Origin: a virus
Virus record (IMG/VR): IMGVR_UViG_3300027782_000123
Coordinates: 1 to 50,724 of that record
Length of the DNA stretch: 50,724 nt
Reading direction: 5' to 3' (one strand)
Under the pieces are notes generated by a model, which did no database searches, was not told where the DNA came from, and saw only the letters and a program-made list of their open reading frames with translations. Both the position numbers and the translations under genes were made by a program. Position 1 is the stretch's first letter, and the number at the start of each line of letters is the position of its first letter. Below are positions 41,415 to 50,548 of this stretch, piece by piece.

Positions 41415-42716
41415 ATGAAAACTTTTCAGGAATTTATTTTAGAATCACATTGCAATAGCAGTCCAAAGGGAATGAACTGCCCATCACACGGAAGTGCAAA
41501 GTGCCCTAAAGTAAAATCACACAAAACAGTTGAAGCAATTGCGAAGAAGCATCGTATGGAGGTCTCTGATATTCAAAAGCAACTTGATATGGGAATTCCT
41601 ATTGAGCACGAGCACACAAAAGATAAAGCATTAGCAACTTATATTGCCCTTCAGCATCTTGATGAAATACCAGATTATTATACTCGTCTTAAGAAAATGG
41701 AAGCATCTGCGAAGAAGGAGCATAAAAAGTTCAAAGATGTAAAGGAAACAGTTACGATTGAAGACGCAAATGGAAATACATTTTTGGAAATTATTGATTT
41801 AATTAAACCAGAAAGAATGAAAGGTGTTAGTGAAGAAACTGCATCTGGCGATTCATCTCTCCATGATTGGTTTTCAAAAAGCAGATCAAGTGATGGAAAA
41901 CCAGGATGGATTCAACTAGGAGGCAAATACGCAGGAAAACCTTGTGCTCGTCAACCAGGACAAACCACTAAACCAAAGTGTGGTTCATCAAAAATGGCTG
42001 CAAATATGTCTGATGACGAAGAAGATGCAGCAGCAAGAAGAAAAAGAAGAGAAGATCCAAATTCAGATAGAAAAGGTAAGGCAAAAATGGTTGCCACAAA
42101 TGAATCTGCTGGTGAAAAAGACGCTTGCTATAAAAAAGTAAAATCAAGATATAAAGTTTGGCCTTCTGCATATGCTTCTGGAGCAGTTGTTAAATGCCGT
42201 AAAGTTGGTGCTAAAAATTGGGGAACGAAATCAGAAAGTACTGATGCTCTTGCGTATGAATGGGACACTCCCATTTACGGAGGAGAAGAAAGATATTGCC
42301 CAAAATGTAAAAAAATGGAACATATGCACGTATGTAAATATGGTCCTGAGTTTTGGAGATCACATTCTTTTGCTATAGAACCACACGATCACACAAAAGA
42401 AATAATTCATAATATTTTTTCATCCCATATGAAAGAAAAATATAATTATAAAAAGATGAAAAATTTAAAAAATATTCAAGAAATATATACACGGATACAG
42501 TCTCGTGGATCTACTTATAGTATTCTGTTAAATTGGAGAGGAAAATATATTTCAGCTCAAATGTTTTTCCCACAATTTGCTAGACCCCCAAAAGATCAGG
42601 TCACATTTGAAGTAAGAAAGATATATCCTGGTGCGATTGTATTATCATACAATCCAGCAACAAAAGACCCAACAAAACCTTTACTATTCACAGGAAATGA
42701 AAATGGATCCAAATGA
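41415..42716 (+). CDS. Mosaic protein with DUF5661-like and zinc-finger-like parts
   Basis: This 433-aa protein sits between the two terminase genes. It opens MKTFQEFILES, a short tag seen on many T4-like cyanophage proteins, then a Cys/His cluster (MNCPSHGSAKCP). Residues about 35-95 (AKKHRMEVSDIQKQLDMGI, EHEHTKDKALATYIALQHL, PDYYTRL) match DUF5661. A third part (GWIQLGGKYAGKPCARQPGQ, then KPKCGSSKM and VWPSAYASGAVVKCRKVG) matches a conserved phage module of unknown function. A C-terminal part contains YCPKCKKMEHMHVC, a likely zinc knuckle. Function unknown. Separate domains of this type occur in marine phages. The last 14 bases overlap the next gene. Confidence 0.7.
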   Translation: MKTFQEFILESHCNSSPKGMNCPSHGSAKCPKVKSHKTVEAIAKKHRMEVSDIQKQLDMGIPIEHEHTKDKALATYIALQHLDEIPDYYTRLKKMEASAKKEHKKFKDVKETVTIEDANGNTFLEIIDLIKPERMKGVSEETASGDSSLHDWFSKSRSSDGKPGWIQLGGKYAGKPCARQPGQTTKPKCGSSKMAANMSDDEEDAAARRKRREDPNSDRKGKAKMVATNESAGEKDACYKKVKSRYKVWPSAYASGAVVKCRKVGAKNWGTKSESTDALAYEWDTPIYGGEERYCPKCKKMEHMHVCKYGPEFWRSHSFAIEPHDHTKEIIHNIFSSHMKEKYNYKKMKNLKNIQEIYTRIQSRGSTYSILLNWRGKYISAQMFFPQFARPPKDQVTFEVRKIYPGAIVLSYNPATKDPTKPLLFTGNENGSK

Positions 42717-42879
42717 TATTAAATTAGATAATCTTTCTAAGATTTTTGAATATGAAAAAATTTCTAGGGAAATTGATTCTTGCGATGATGTAGAACTTTT
42801 GAAGAATATATCAAAATCTTACGTGAAACTTTATTTTAAACAACAAGAAACAGTCGCAAGTATGGCTATTAATTTATGA
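42703..42879 (+). CDS. Small conserved protein between terminase genes (58 aa)
   Basis: Start ATG 42703 (MDPNDIKLDNLSKIFEYEKI) is preferred because AGGA (42692-42695) lies 7 bases upstream; ATG 42697 is too close to it. The 58-aa acidic, all-helical protein (CDDVELLKNISKSYVKLYFK) resembles small cyanophage proteins seen just before gp17. It overlaps gene 17 by ATGA and the preceding gene by 14 bases, so it may be coupled to terminase synthesis. Confidence 0.65.
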   Translation: MDPNDIKLDNLSKIFEYEKISREIDSCDDVELLKNISKSYVKLYFKQQETVASMAINL

Positions 42880-44525
42880 TTGATAAACATTATAAGGGCA
42901 ATCCAAACTTAAAAGCGGAAAACGTCCAAATTGAATTTACTACAGACCAAATTCAAGAATACTTAAAATGCAAAAGTGACCCAATTCATTTTGCAAAAAA
43001 TTATGTGAAAATTGTTTCTTTGGATCACGGATTGGTTCCGTTTGATATGTATGATTTCCAAGAAGAACTAATTACAAACTTTCATCAAAATAGATTTAAT
43101 ATCGCAAAACTTCCAAGACAGACAGGAAAATCTACTACTGTTGTTTCTTATCTTCTTCATTATGCTTTATTCAATGATAATATAAGAATTGCAATTCTAG
43201 CAAACAAAGCAGAAACAGCAAGAGAACTTTTAGGTAGATTACAACTGTCTTATGAAAATTTACCACAGTGGTTACAGCAAGGTGTTGGTTCTTGGAATAA
43301 AGGTTCATTGGAACTTGAAAATGGATCTAAAATCGTAGCAGCATCCACATCATCTTCTGCTGTTCGAGGAAACTCTTTCAATATTATTTTCTTGGACGAA
43401 TTTGCGTTCATTCCAAATCACATCGCAGAACAGTTTTTCTCTTCTGTATATCCTACCATTTCTTCAGGAACGAGTACAAAAGTTATCATCATCTCAACTC
43501 CTAATGGGATGAATATGTTTTATAAACTCTGGCACGATGCGGAAAGAGGAAAGAACGGTTATATTCCACTAGAAGTTCATTGGTCTGCGGTGCCTGGAAG
43601 GGACGCAGAGTGGAAACGACAAACTATTGCGAATACTTCTGAAAGACAGTTTACACAAGAGTTTGAGTGCGAATTCTTGGGGTCTGTTGATACTTTGATT
43701 ACTCCATCAAAACTTAGAATGATGGTTTATGATGATCCACTCAATAGAAGCAAAGGAATGGATGTCTATGAAGATCCAATCGAAAAGCACACATATTTAA
43801 TGACTGTGGACGTATCTCGTGGAATGAGTAACGATTACTCTGCGTTTATTGTATTTGATATTAGTCAATTCCCATATAAGGTAGTCGCAAAATATAGAAA
43901 TAATGAAATTAAACCTATGCTTTTTCCAAATATTATTCACGATATAGCAAAAGCATACAACAAAGCATTTGTTCTTGCTGAGGTAAATGATATTGGAGAA
44001 CAAGTTTCAAGTATTCTCCATTATGATTTAGAATACGATAACATTTTGATGTGTTCGATGAGAGGAAGAGCAGGTCAAATGGTCGGTCAGGGATTTTCTG
44101 GAAAGAAAACTCAACTTGGAATCAAAATGTCCAAAACAGTCAAAAAAATTGGTTGCTCTAACTTAAAAACAATTATTGAAGATGATAAGTTAGTCATTAA
44201 AGACTATGATATTATTAGTGAACTAACAACTTTTATTCAAAAAAGTCAATCATTTGAAGCAGAAGAAGGATGTAATGATGACCTTGCGATGTGTCTTGTG
44301 ATTTTTGCTTGGTTAGTTGTTCAGGATTATTTCAAGGAGATGACTGATAATGATGTTCGTAAAAGAATATACGAAGACCAAAAAGACCAAATCGAACAAG
44401 ATATGGCTCCATTTGGTTTTATGTCTGATGGATTGAGTGATGATACATCATTTGTTGATAATGACGGTGATAGGTGGCATTTGGATGAGTATGGAGATAG
44501 ATCTTTTATGTGGGAATATCAATAA
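42876..44525 (+). CDS. 17: Terminase large subunit gp17
   Basis: This 549-aa protein (T4 gp17 610 aa) has the full terminase layout. Walker A is LPRQTGKST at 79-87, Walker B IIFLDEF at about 170-176, and the coupling motif STPNG at 207-211. The RNase H-like nuclease has Asp312 (TVDVSRG), Glu369 (LAEVND) and Asp468/Asp469 (CNDDLAM). It packages DNA by ATP hydrolysis and cuts headful ends. It starts inside the previous stop (ATGA) and shares its last base with the next start (TAATG). Confidence 0.95.
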   Translation: MIDKHYKGNPNLKAENVQIEFTTDQIQEYLKCKSDPIHFAKNYVKIVSLDHGLVPFDMYDFQEELITNFHQNRFNIAKLPRQTGKSTTVVSYLLHYALFNDNIRIAILANKAETARELLGRLQLSYENLPQWLQQGVGSWNKGSLELENGSKIVAASTSSSAVRGNSFNIIFLDEFAFIPNHIAEQFFSSVYPTISSGTSTKVIIISTPNGMNMFYKLWHDAERGKNGYIPLEVHWSAVPGRDAEWKRQTIANTSERQFTQEFECEFLGSVDTLITPSKLRMMVYDDPLNRSKGMDVYEDPIEKHTYLMTVDVSRGMSNDYSAFIVFDISQFPYKVVAKYRNNEIKPMLFPNIIHDIAKAYNKAFVLAEVNDIGEQVSSILHYDLEYDNILMCSMRGRAGQMVGQGFSGKKTQLGIKMSKTVKKIGCSNLKTIIEDDKLVIKDYDIISELTTFIQKSQSFEAEEGCNDDLAMCLVIFAWLVVQDYFKEMTDNDVRKRIYEDQKDQIEQDMAPFGFMSDGLSDDTSFVDNDGDRWHLDEYGDRSFMWEYQ

Positions 44526-44758
44526 TGAAGTTTGAAGAAGAACTTGAATTGGATAATTTACTCTTCAAAGAAAGAAAATGTAGGACTTGTAAAATAAAAA
44601 AAGATTTATTAAATGATTTTTATTTGACTAGAAAAAATAGAAGAGGATTTCCTTCTGCTTACTCATATGAATGTAAAGAATGTACTGTGAATAGAATTAT
44701 CAATAGTAGAAAAAAACAACCACAAAAATCTATAGATTCTCAATACCCAGACTGGTAA
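44525..44758 (+). CDS. Small CxxC/CxxC protein (77 aa)
   Basis: Start ATG 44525 (MKFEEELELDNLLF), overlapping the gp17 stop. CRTCKIKKDLLNDFYLTRKN, then SYECKECTVNR, gives two CxxC pairs about 28 residues apart in a beta-hairpin context. This is the treble-clef metal site of endonuclease VII/HNH-type proteins, but the catalytic His-Asn part is missing, so it is more likely a DNA-binding zinc protein. I recall relatives after gp17 in cyanophages. Its mRNA would run into the gp18 hairpin. Confidence 0.65.
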   Translation: MKFEEELELDNLLFKERKCRTCKIKKDLLNDFYLTRKNRRGFPSAYSYECKECTVNRIINSRKKQPQKSIDSQYPDW

Positions 44759-44770
44759 TTGTTCACGTAT

Positions 44771-44842
44771 TGTTTCCCCATTTGAAGAATAACAATTTAT
44801 AAATACTTTTAGGCAAAATGAACTTCTTCACGAGGGGAAACA
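44771..44842 (+). promoter_or_regulatory. Inverted repeat hiding the gp18 ribosome site
   Basis: TGTTTCCCC (44771-44779) pairs perfectly with GGGGAAACA (44834-44842). Inside, TGAAGAA (44783-44789) pairs with TTCTTCA (44824-44830), separated by a symmetric 3x3 internal loop. The gp18 Shine-Dalgarno GAGGGG (44832-44837) lies in the right arm, 6 bases before ATG 44844. The late promoter TATAAATA lies in the loop. Read-through RNA should fold and hide the site; late RNA lacks the left arm. Confidence 0.75.
44798..44805 (+). promoter_or_regulatory. Late promoter of gp18 (TATAAATA)
   Basis: An exact T4-type late promoter, TATAAATA, lies 38 bases before the gp18 start. The predicted start site near 44811 is inside the hairpin loop. 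Confidence 0.75.
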
Positions 44843-44843
44843 G

Positions 44844-46982
44844 ATGGCGTTAAATTTAGTATCACCAGGAGTCAGAATAAGAGAAGTTGATTTGACTGTT
44901 GGTGGAATTACCGCAGCAAACAATCAAGTTGGAGCTATTGCTGGACCTTTCCAAAAGGGTCCAGTTAATGTTCCTATTTTAATTGAAACAGAGAATGATT
45001 TACTCAATACATTTGGAAAACCAATTTCTTCAGACGCACAATATGAATATTGGTTAGGTGCTTCTTCATATCTTTCTTACGGTGGTATTCTAAGAGTTGT
45101 AAGATGTGATGGAGACAAATTAAACAACGCAAATGCAGTTGGAGTTGGAACATCATCAGTAACATTAAAAATTAATTCAACCGAAGATTATAATAATCTA
45201 ACTACTGCTCCTACTTGGGCTTGGGCTGCTAGAAACCCAGGTTCTTGGGCAAATAACTTGAAGGTTTGTGTTATTGATGCCGCAGCAGACCAAAGAATTG
45301 GTTTTGGAACTACTGGTACTGTAAGTGTTGGATTTGCTGTTACTGCTGCTTTCTCTCAAACAGTTGCTGGTATCGGAACAACAACAACAGAAACGGGAGT
45401 ACTCAGAGGTATTATTACTGCTGGTATTACAAGTGCTTTATTTGATGTAAAAATCACTGCAAAAACTGGTTCTGGTTCAAGTATATTTACTGAAACTTCT
45501 TATTCTGAAGGAAGTGTAAATGCTTTTGTAACTGGTCAAATTATTACCATTTCAGATGGCAGTAGTAATATTGGAACTGCTACTATTAGCTCAGCTTCTG
45601 ATTGGTATAATGAACAAACATTAGGATTATCAAATGCTACTGTTTATTGGAAAAATATCGCACCAAGACCAAGAACTTCTCAATATGCTTCTGAGAGAAG
45701 TGGAAGAAATGATGAACTTCACGTCGTTGTTGTTGATGATACAGGAGCAGTAACTGGTACTGCTGGTAATATTTTAGAAAAATATACAAATGTATCCAAA
45801 GCATTTGATGCGAAGATTTCTCCATCGGAAGCAAATTACTATAAAGATATTATTGTTAATAATTCACAATATATTTTCCCTGGAGTTGCTCCAACTGGAA
45901 ATAAAACAAAATTCTCAACACCATCGGGAGTTGCATCGGCATCTGATACTACTTGGGGTCTAGCAGCACAAGGCAATACATTCAATTGTATTGGAGCATC
46001 TATCTATAATTTAGCTGGTGGTAGAGATTATTCTGGACCTACTAGTGGAATCACTAGTTATGTTGGTGGTTATTCAGTTGGTTTATCAGATGTTATTAGT
46101 GCTTATAGAAACTTCACAAACCCAGCAGAATATAAAATTGACTTTTTGATTGGTGGTCCTTCTGGTGGTGCCACAACTCAAGAATCACAAGCAAAGGCAA
46201 ATGAATTAATCGCAATCGCAGATGTTCGTAAGGACTGCGTTGCTACTATTTCACCACATAGATCAGAGGTTGTTAATGTAGCAAACTCTGATACTCAAAC
46301 TAATAGTATTGTTAAGTTCTTTGACCCATTAACCTCATCATCTTATGCAGTATTTGATACTGGTTATAAGTATGTTTATGATAGATTTAACAATCAGTTT
46401 AGATATATTGCTTGTAATGCTGACGTTGCTGGATTGATGGCTAGAACATCAATCAATCAGTATCCTTGGTTCTCCCCTGCTGGTGCGAACAGAGGAGCAC
46501 TCAATAACGCAGTTAAACTTGCTTACAATCCTTCACAAGCACAAAGAGACCTTCTTTATCCTAAGAGAATTAATCCAATTATTTTCTCTCCTGGTGCTGG
46601 TATTATCCTCTTTGGTGATAAGACTGCTCTTTCTTATACTTCAGCATTTGATAGAATTAACGTTCGTCGTTTATTCCTGACACTCGAATCATCAATTGAA
46701 AGAGCAGCAAGAGCACAACTCTTTGAGTTTAATGATACAATCACTAGAGCAAACTTTATTAATATCGTTGAACCTTATCTCCGTGATGTGAAGTCAAAAA
46801 GAGGTATTACTGATTTCGTTGTTGTCTGCGATGAGTCAAACAACACTCCAGATGTTATTGATGGAAATCAATTCAAAGCTGATATCTACATCAAACCCGC
46901 AAGATCAATCAACTTTATTGGATTGACTTTTGTTGCTACTCGCACAGGAGTTAGTTTTGAAGAAATTATCGGTACTGTTTAA
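44844..46982 (+). CDS. 18: Tail sheath protein gp18
   Basis: This 712-aa protein (T4 gp18 659 aa) begins LVSPGVRIREVDLTVGG and ends with the sheath core SINFIGLTFVATRTGVSFEEII. The C-terminal half (about residues 480-712, RNQFRYIACNADVAGLMART-like through VNVRRLFLTLESSI-like strands) is the conserved part that interlocks in the contracted helix. The middle, about 100-350, is variable and Gly/Thr-rich, exposed on the surface. It forms the contractile sheath. Translation is probably controlled by the hairpin before it. Confidence 0.95.
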   Translation: MALNLVSPGVRIREVDLTVGGITAANNQVGAIAGPFQKGPVNVPILIETENDLLNTFGKPISSDAQYEYWLGASSYLSYGGILRVVRCDGDKLNNANAVGVGTSSVTLKINSTEDYNNLTTAPTWAWAARNPGSWANNLKVCVIDAAADQRIGFGTTGTVSVGFAVTAAFSQTVAGIGTTTTETGVLRGIITAGITSALFDVKITAKTGSGSSIFTETSYSEGSVNAFVTGQIITISDGSSNIGTATISSASDWYNEQTLGLSNATVYWKNIAPRPRTSQYASERSGRNDELHVVVVDDTGAVTGTAGNILEKYTNVSKAFDAKISPSEANYYKDIIVNNSQYIFPGVAPTGNKTKFSTPSGVASASDTTWGLAAQGNTFNCIGASIYNLAGGRDYSGPTSGITSYVGGYSVGLSDVISAYRNFTNPAEYKIDFLIGGPSGGATTQESQAKANELIAIADVRKDCVATISPHRSEVVNVANSDTQTNSIVKFFDPLTSSSYAVFDTGYKYVYDRFNNQFRYIACNADVAGLMARTSINQYPWFSPAGANRGALNNAVKLAYNPSQAQRDLLYPKRINPIIFSPGAGIILFGDKTALSYTSAFDRINVRRLFLTLESSIERAARAQLFEFNDTITRANFINIVEPYLRDVKSKRGITDFVVVCDESNNTPDVIDGNQFKADIYIKPARSINFIGLTFVATRTGVSFEEIIGTV

Positions 46983-47000
46983 TCAAAGAGGTAAAAACTA

Positions 47001-47651
47001 ATGGCAAATCAATTTACTGGTGGTCCAGTATCACCTGGATCTAGAACTCTAAACGACTTCAAGAATAGAATTTCTGGAGGTGGAGCAAGACCTAACCTCT
47101 TTGAATGTGAAATTACTTTTCCTGATAATCTCAATTTGGGATTTGGTGGAAATGATGTTGAGGATACAACTAGATTTTTAATTAAATCAGCACAATTACC
47201 TGCTTCAACAATTAATGTAATTGATATTCCTTTTAGAGGAAGAAATCTTAAGATTGCTGGTGATAGAACATTCGATCCTTGGACAATTACAGTAATTAAT
47301 GATACCGACTTCAAGATCAGAAATGCTTTTGAAAAGTGGATGAACTATATGAATAAGCACGAAGACAATTCTGGTGAATTGGATCCTGCTAACTATCAAA
47401 GAAATATGAAAGTTTATCAACTTGGTAAAGCAGAAATTAATGGTAATCTTACAACAAATAATCAGATAAAAGTTCTTAAACAATATGAATTTTATGGAAC
47501 ATTCCCAACTTCCATTAGTGCGATTGATCTTTCATACGATCAAGCAGATACTATTGAAGAATTTACAGTAGACCTTCAAGTTCAATGGTGGGATGCTCTT
47601 GATACAAACAACGTATCTATTCTTGGTTCAGGTGATGAAGAAGAATTTTGA
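47001..47651 (+). CDS. 19: Tail tube protein gp19
   Basis: This 216-aa protein (T4 gp19 163 aa) follows the sheath gene after 18 bases with AGAGG as ribosome site. The segment FLIKSAQLPASTINVIDIPF, then RGRNLKIAGDRTFDPWTITV (about residues 54-93), is the gp19 beta-barrel core, and YGTFPTSISAIDLSYDQADT closes it. Hexameric rings stack to make the inner tube through which DNA passes. Confidence 0.94.
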   Translation: MANQFTGGPVSPGSRTLNDFKNRISGGGARPNLFECEITFPDNLNLGFGGNDVEDTTRFLIKSAQLPASTINVIDIPFRGRNLKIAGDRTFDPWTITVINDTDFKIRNAFEKWMNYMNKHEDNSGELDPANYQRNMKVYQLGKAEINGNLTTNNQIKVLKQYEFYGTFPTSISAIDLSYDQADTIEEFTVDLQVQWWDALDTNNVSILGSGDEEEF

Positions 47652-47665
47652 TGTTTTATTGGGCA

Positions 47666-47672
47666 TCTAAAT
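47666..47672 (+). promoter_or_regulatory. CTAAATA motif before gp20
   Basis: CTAAATA lies 26 bases before ATG 47699, with AAGGA between them. Confidence 0.45.
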
Positions 47673-47698
47673 AGTAGAATAAGGACAATAACATTACT

Positions 47699-49375
47699 AT
47701 GGCAAAACTGTTTGGTTTTAAATTTGAAGATAATAGGGAGAAGCAATCCAAAAAGATTGTTTCCCCTATTCCTCGTAATGAAGAAGATAAATCAGACTTT
47801 TATATTTCAAGTGGTTTCTACGGTCAGTATGTAGATATTGAGGGTGTTTATAAGAGTGAAGCAGATTTAATCCGAAGATATCGTGAGATGTCTTTACACC
47901 CAGAATGCGATAGTGCGATTGAAGATGTTGTAAACGAAGCAATTGTATCAGACTTAAATGATTCTCCAGTAGAGATAGACCTTTCAAATCTTCCTGCTTC
48001 TGATAAACTAAAAGAGATTATCAGAGAAGAGTTTAAGTATCTGAAAGAAGTTATGGACTTTGATAAGAAGTGCCACGAGATTTTTAGAAACTGGTATGTT
48101 GATGGAAGAATCTATTACCATAAAGTAATTGACTTCAACAAACCATCAGATGGAATTAAAGAAGTAAGATATATTGATGCGTTAAAAATTAAGTATATAA
48201 GAAAACTTAAAAAAGACAACAAAGATGCTTTTGGTTCTCAATATAGAAATATTGTAAATGGGAAAAATCAAGTTGATTTTAGCAACCAAGAAGTAGAAGA
48301 ATTTTATATGTATGACCCAAATGTTGGGTCATCGCAGAATGCTACTTATAGAGTATCAGATGTAAATAACGTAAAGATCGCAAAGGATGCGATTGTATAT
48401 GTTACATCTGGTCTTGTAGATAGAAATAAGCAAACAGTTCTTTCATTCCTTCACAAAGCAATCAAAGCACTCAATCAATTGAGAATGATTGAGGATAGTC
48501 TTGTGATTTATAGACTATCCAGAGCACCAGAACGTAGAATTTTCTATATTGACGTTGGTAATCTTCCCAAGATTAAAGCAGAGCAGTACCTGCGTGACGT
48601 TATGAACCGTTATAGAAACAAACTTGTATATGATGCAAGCACTGGTGAGATTAAAGATGATAGAAAGCATATGGCGATGCTTGAGGACTTCTGGCTACCA
48701 AGAAGAGAAGGTGGTAGAGGAACTGAAATCACCACACTTCCTGGTGGGCAAAATCTTGGAGAACTTGCTGATATTGAGTATTTCCAAAAGAAACTTTATG
48801 ATTCTTTAGGTGTTCCACCAACAAGACTTGCCGCAGAAGGTGGATTTAATCTTGGTCGTTCGTCAGAAATTCTAAGAGATGAACTTAAATTCACTCGTTT
48901 TGTTGGAAGATTGAGAAAGAGATTTTCTCAGATTTTTATTGATTTACTTAAAACTCAATTAATTCTCAAAAATATTGTATCATTAGAAGATTGGGAAGTA
49001 TTATCAGATCACATTCAGTTTGATTATGTTTATGATAATCATTTTTCTGATTTAAAGAAAAATGAATTGATGAATGATAAATTGGGTGTTGTTGCTGCGA
49101 TGGACCCATACCTTGGTCGTTATTTCTCCGCAGATTATGTAAGAAGAACAATTCTCGGTCAAACTGATAGTGAAATCAAAGAAATTAACGCACAAATGAA
49201 AAAAGAAATTAAAGATGGAACTATTCCAGACCCAGCAGCAATGATGAACCCAATGGGTGCTCCAGGTGCTGTTGGTGCTCCACAAGACCCAAATGCACTT
49301 GGAGCAATGCCCCAAGAACCAGGATTGACTGATAAACAAGCAGGTGTTGAATTAGGGTCTGCTGGGGAATTATAA
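47699..49375 (+). CDS. 20: Portal vertex protein gp20
   Basis: This 558-aa protein (T4 gp20 524 aa) contains the portal hallmarks: LHPECDSAIEDVVNEAIVSD (about residues 66-85), IYRLSRAPERRIFYIDVGNL (about 271-290) and LGVPPTRLAAEGGFNLGRSS (about 369-388). These are the regions used for cyanophage gp20 diversity surveys. Twelve copies form the head vertex through which gp17 pumps DNA. The last 45 residues are Pro/Gly/Ala-rich and probably disordered. Its stop overlaps a late motif. Confidence 0.95.
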   Translation: MAKLFGFKFEDNREKQSKKIVSPIPRNEEDKSDFYISSGFYGQYVDIEGVYKSEADLIRRYREMSLHPECDSAIEDVVNEAIVSDLNDSPVEIDLSNLPASDKLKEIIREEFKYLKEVMDFDKKCHEIFRNWYVDGRIYYHKVIDFNKPSDGIKEVRYIDALKIKYIRKLKKDNKDAFGSQYRNIVNGKNQVDFSNQEVEEFYMYDPNVGSSQNATYRVSDVNNVKIAKDAIVYVTSGLVDRNKQTVLSFLHKAIKALNQLRMIEDSLVIYRLSRAPERRIFYIDVGNLPKIKAEQYLRDVMNRYRNKLVYDASTGEIKDDRKHMAMLEDFWLPRREGGRGTEITTLPGGQNLGELADIEYFQKKLYDSLGVPPTRLAAEGGFNLGRSSEILRDELKFTRFVGRLRKRFSQIFIDLLKTQLILKNIVSLEDWEVLSDHIQFDYVYDNHFSDLKKNELMNDKLGVVAAMDPYLGRYFSADYVRRTILGQTDSEIKEINAQMKKEIKDGTIPDPAAMMNPMGAPGAVGAPQDPNALGAMPQEPGLTDKQAGVELGSAGEL

Positions 49376-49378
49376 ATA
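49371..49378 (+). promoter_or_regulatory. Late promoter motif overlapping the gp20 stop
   Basis: An exact TATAAATA contains the gp20 TAA stop and ends 24 bases before ATG 49403. Confidence 0.65.
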
Positions 49379-49402
49379 TTTTCAGTTAAACTTATTATAA
49401 CT

Positions 49403-49555
49403 ATGGATGATTTAATGGATATGATTTTAGCTGATGAATCCCCTACGGATATCAGCGATAAGATTAAAGAAATTCTTTTTGCTAAATCAGCAGAAAATGT
49501 TAATGCCGTAAGACCAGAAGTTGCCGCAAGTCTCTTTGGTGATGTTGAGGATTGA
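49403..49555 (+). CDS. Prohead core protein gp67-like (50 aa)
   Basis: Starts MDDLMDMILADESPTDISDK and ends EVAASLFGDVED. Helical and acidic, it lies directly after gp20 like T4 gene 67 and resembles proteins I recall being annotated as gp67 in cyanophages. T4 gp67 (80 aa) is an internal core protein needed for head shape. The pattern SDKIKEILFAKSAENVNAV is conserved in the group. The name is by position and resemblance only. Confidence 0.65.
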   Translation: MDDLMDMILADESPTDISDKIKEILFAKSAENVNAVRPEVAASLFGDVED

Positions 49556-49558
49556 TAA

Positions 49559-50548
49559 GTGAATGACTTTGGAGTAGGTTCCAAGGAATTATCTGATTTT
49601 TTTACTGCAATAAGTGTAGGAAAACAAAAAAGAAAAAAAGAACTTGATGAGACAGTAGGAGATGCTGTTGATGATTTCTTTTCAACGATAAGTACTGGGA
49701 AAAAAGTTATTAAAGAAAAGAAAGAATCTCTCGTTGGGGATTCTTTTGATGAACTTTTTTTGTCTCCATTAAAAGGAGAAATTACTCCAAAGAAAAAGAA
49801 AAAAGTACAAGAACAGAAAACTGTTAAGGCATTTGAGAATTGGTTATATTCAGATACACCAAAAAAACAAGAACAACTAATTGAAGAAGTAATTGAAAAT
49901 TCTTTAGATGAAGTTCTTGAGGTTTTGGAAGAATATAAGGAAGAACTTGAAGAACCAAAAGAAGACCTGATTGAAAAATCATTAGGACTTCTTGCTGAAC
50001 CAAGTGATGTTAAAGTTCAACAAGACCCATTAACTCCTCTGGACCAAAAGTTCGCAACACTTGACGATTTACAGAAACATTATAAACTTTTCCTTTCTCG
50101 TATTCAACAACAACTCTCCACAATAGGTGGAGGTGGAGAAACTCGTTTAGAGTTTCTTGATGATGTTGATAGAAATACTACAAAGACCAATAATTATTTT
50201 CTCAAATATAATGCGTCTCTGAATAAGTGGGTAGGAGACCCTGCTGATGGTGTTGGTATTACAAGTATTGTATCTATCACAGGAGTTACTACCTACTATC
50301 AGGCAACAGATACTGATGATTATATTGGAGTAAATGCAAGTGTTCCTGTAACTATAGTTCTTCCAACATCTCCAAGTATAGGTAAAAAAATCATCGTCAA
50401 AGACGAGAGTAATAATATATCTACATATAGTATTACAGTTCAAGCAGGTATTGGTAAAAGTGTTGAGAATGATACTTCGGTGATTATGAATATCAATCAC
50501 CAATCCCTAACTTATTTTTATAATAATTCTAACTGGTTTTTAATCTAA
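49559..50548 (+). CDS. Virion structural protein with fibre-like C-terminus (329 aa)
   Basis: The start is GTG 49559, supported by GAGG at 49547-49550, 8 bases upstream; the nearby ATG (49563) is in another frame. The N-terminus has two related units (ELSDFFTAISVGKQKRKKEL and DAVDDFFSTISTGKKVIKEK). A long charged helical stretch (about 115-170) follows. The C-terminal 85 residues (DTDDYIGVNASVPVTIVLPT to YFYNNSNWFLI) are a beta domain common at the ends of phage fibres. It looks like a fibre or head-decoration protein, with an anchoring N-terminus. Not recognised in T4. Confidence 0.65.
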   Translation: MNDFGVGSKELSDFFTAISVGKQKRKKELDETVGDAVDDFFSTISTGKKVIKEKKESLVGDSFDELFLSPLKGEITPKKKKKVQEQKTVKAFENWLYSDTPKKQEQLIEEVIENSLDEVLEVLEEYKEELEEPKEDLIEKSLGLLAEPSDVKVQQDPLTPLDQKFATLDDLQKHYKLFLSRIQQQLSTIGGGGETRLEFLDDVDRNTTKTNNYFLKYNASLNKWVGDPADGVGITSIVSITGVTTYYQATDTDDYIGVNASVPVTIVLPTSPSIGKKIIVKDESNNISTYSITVQAGIGKSVENDTSVIMNINHQSLTYFYNNSNWFLI

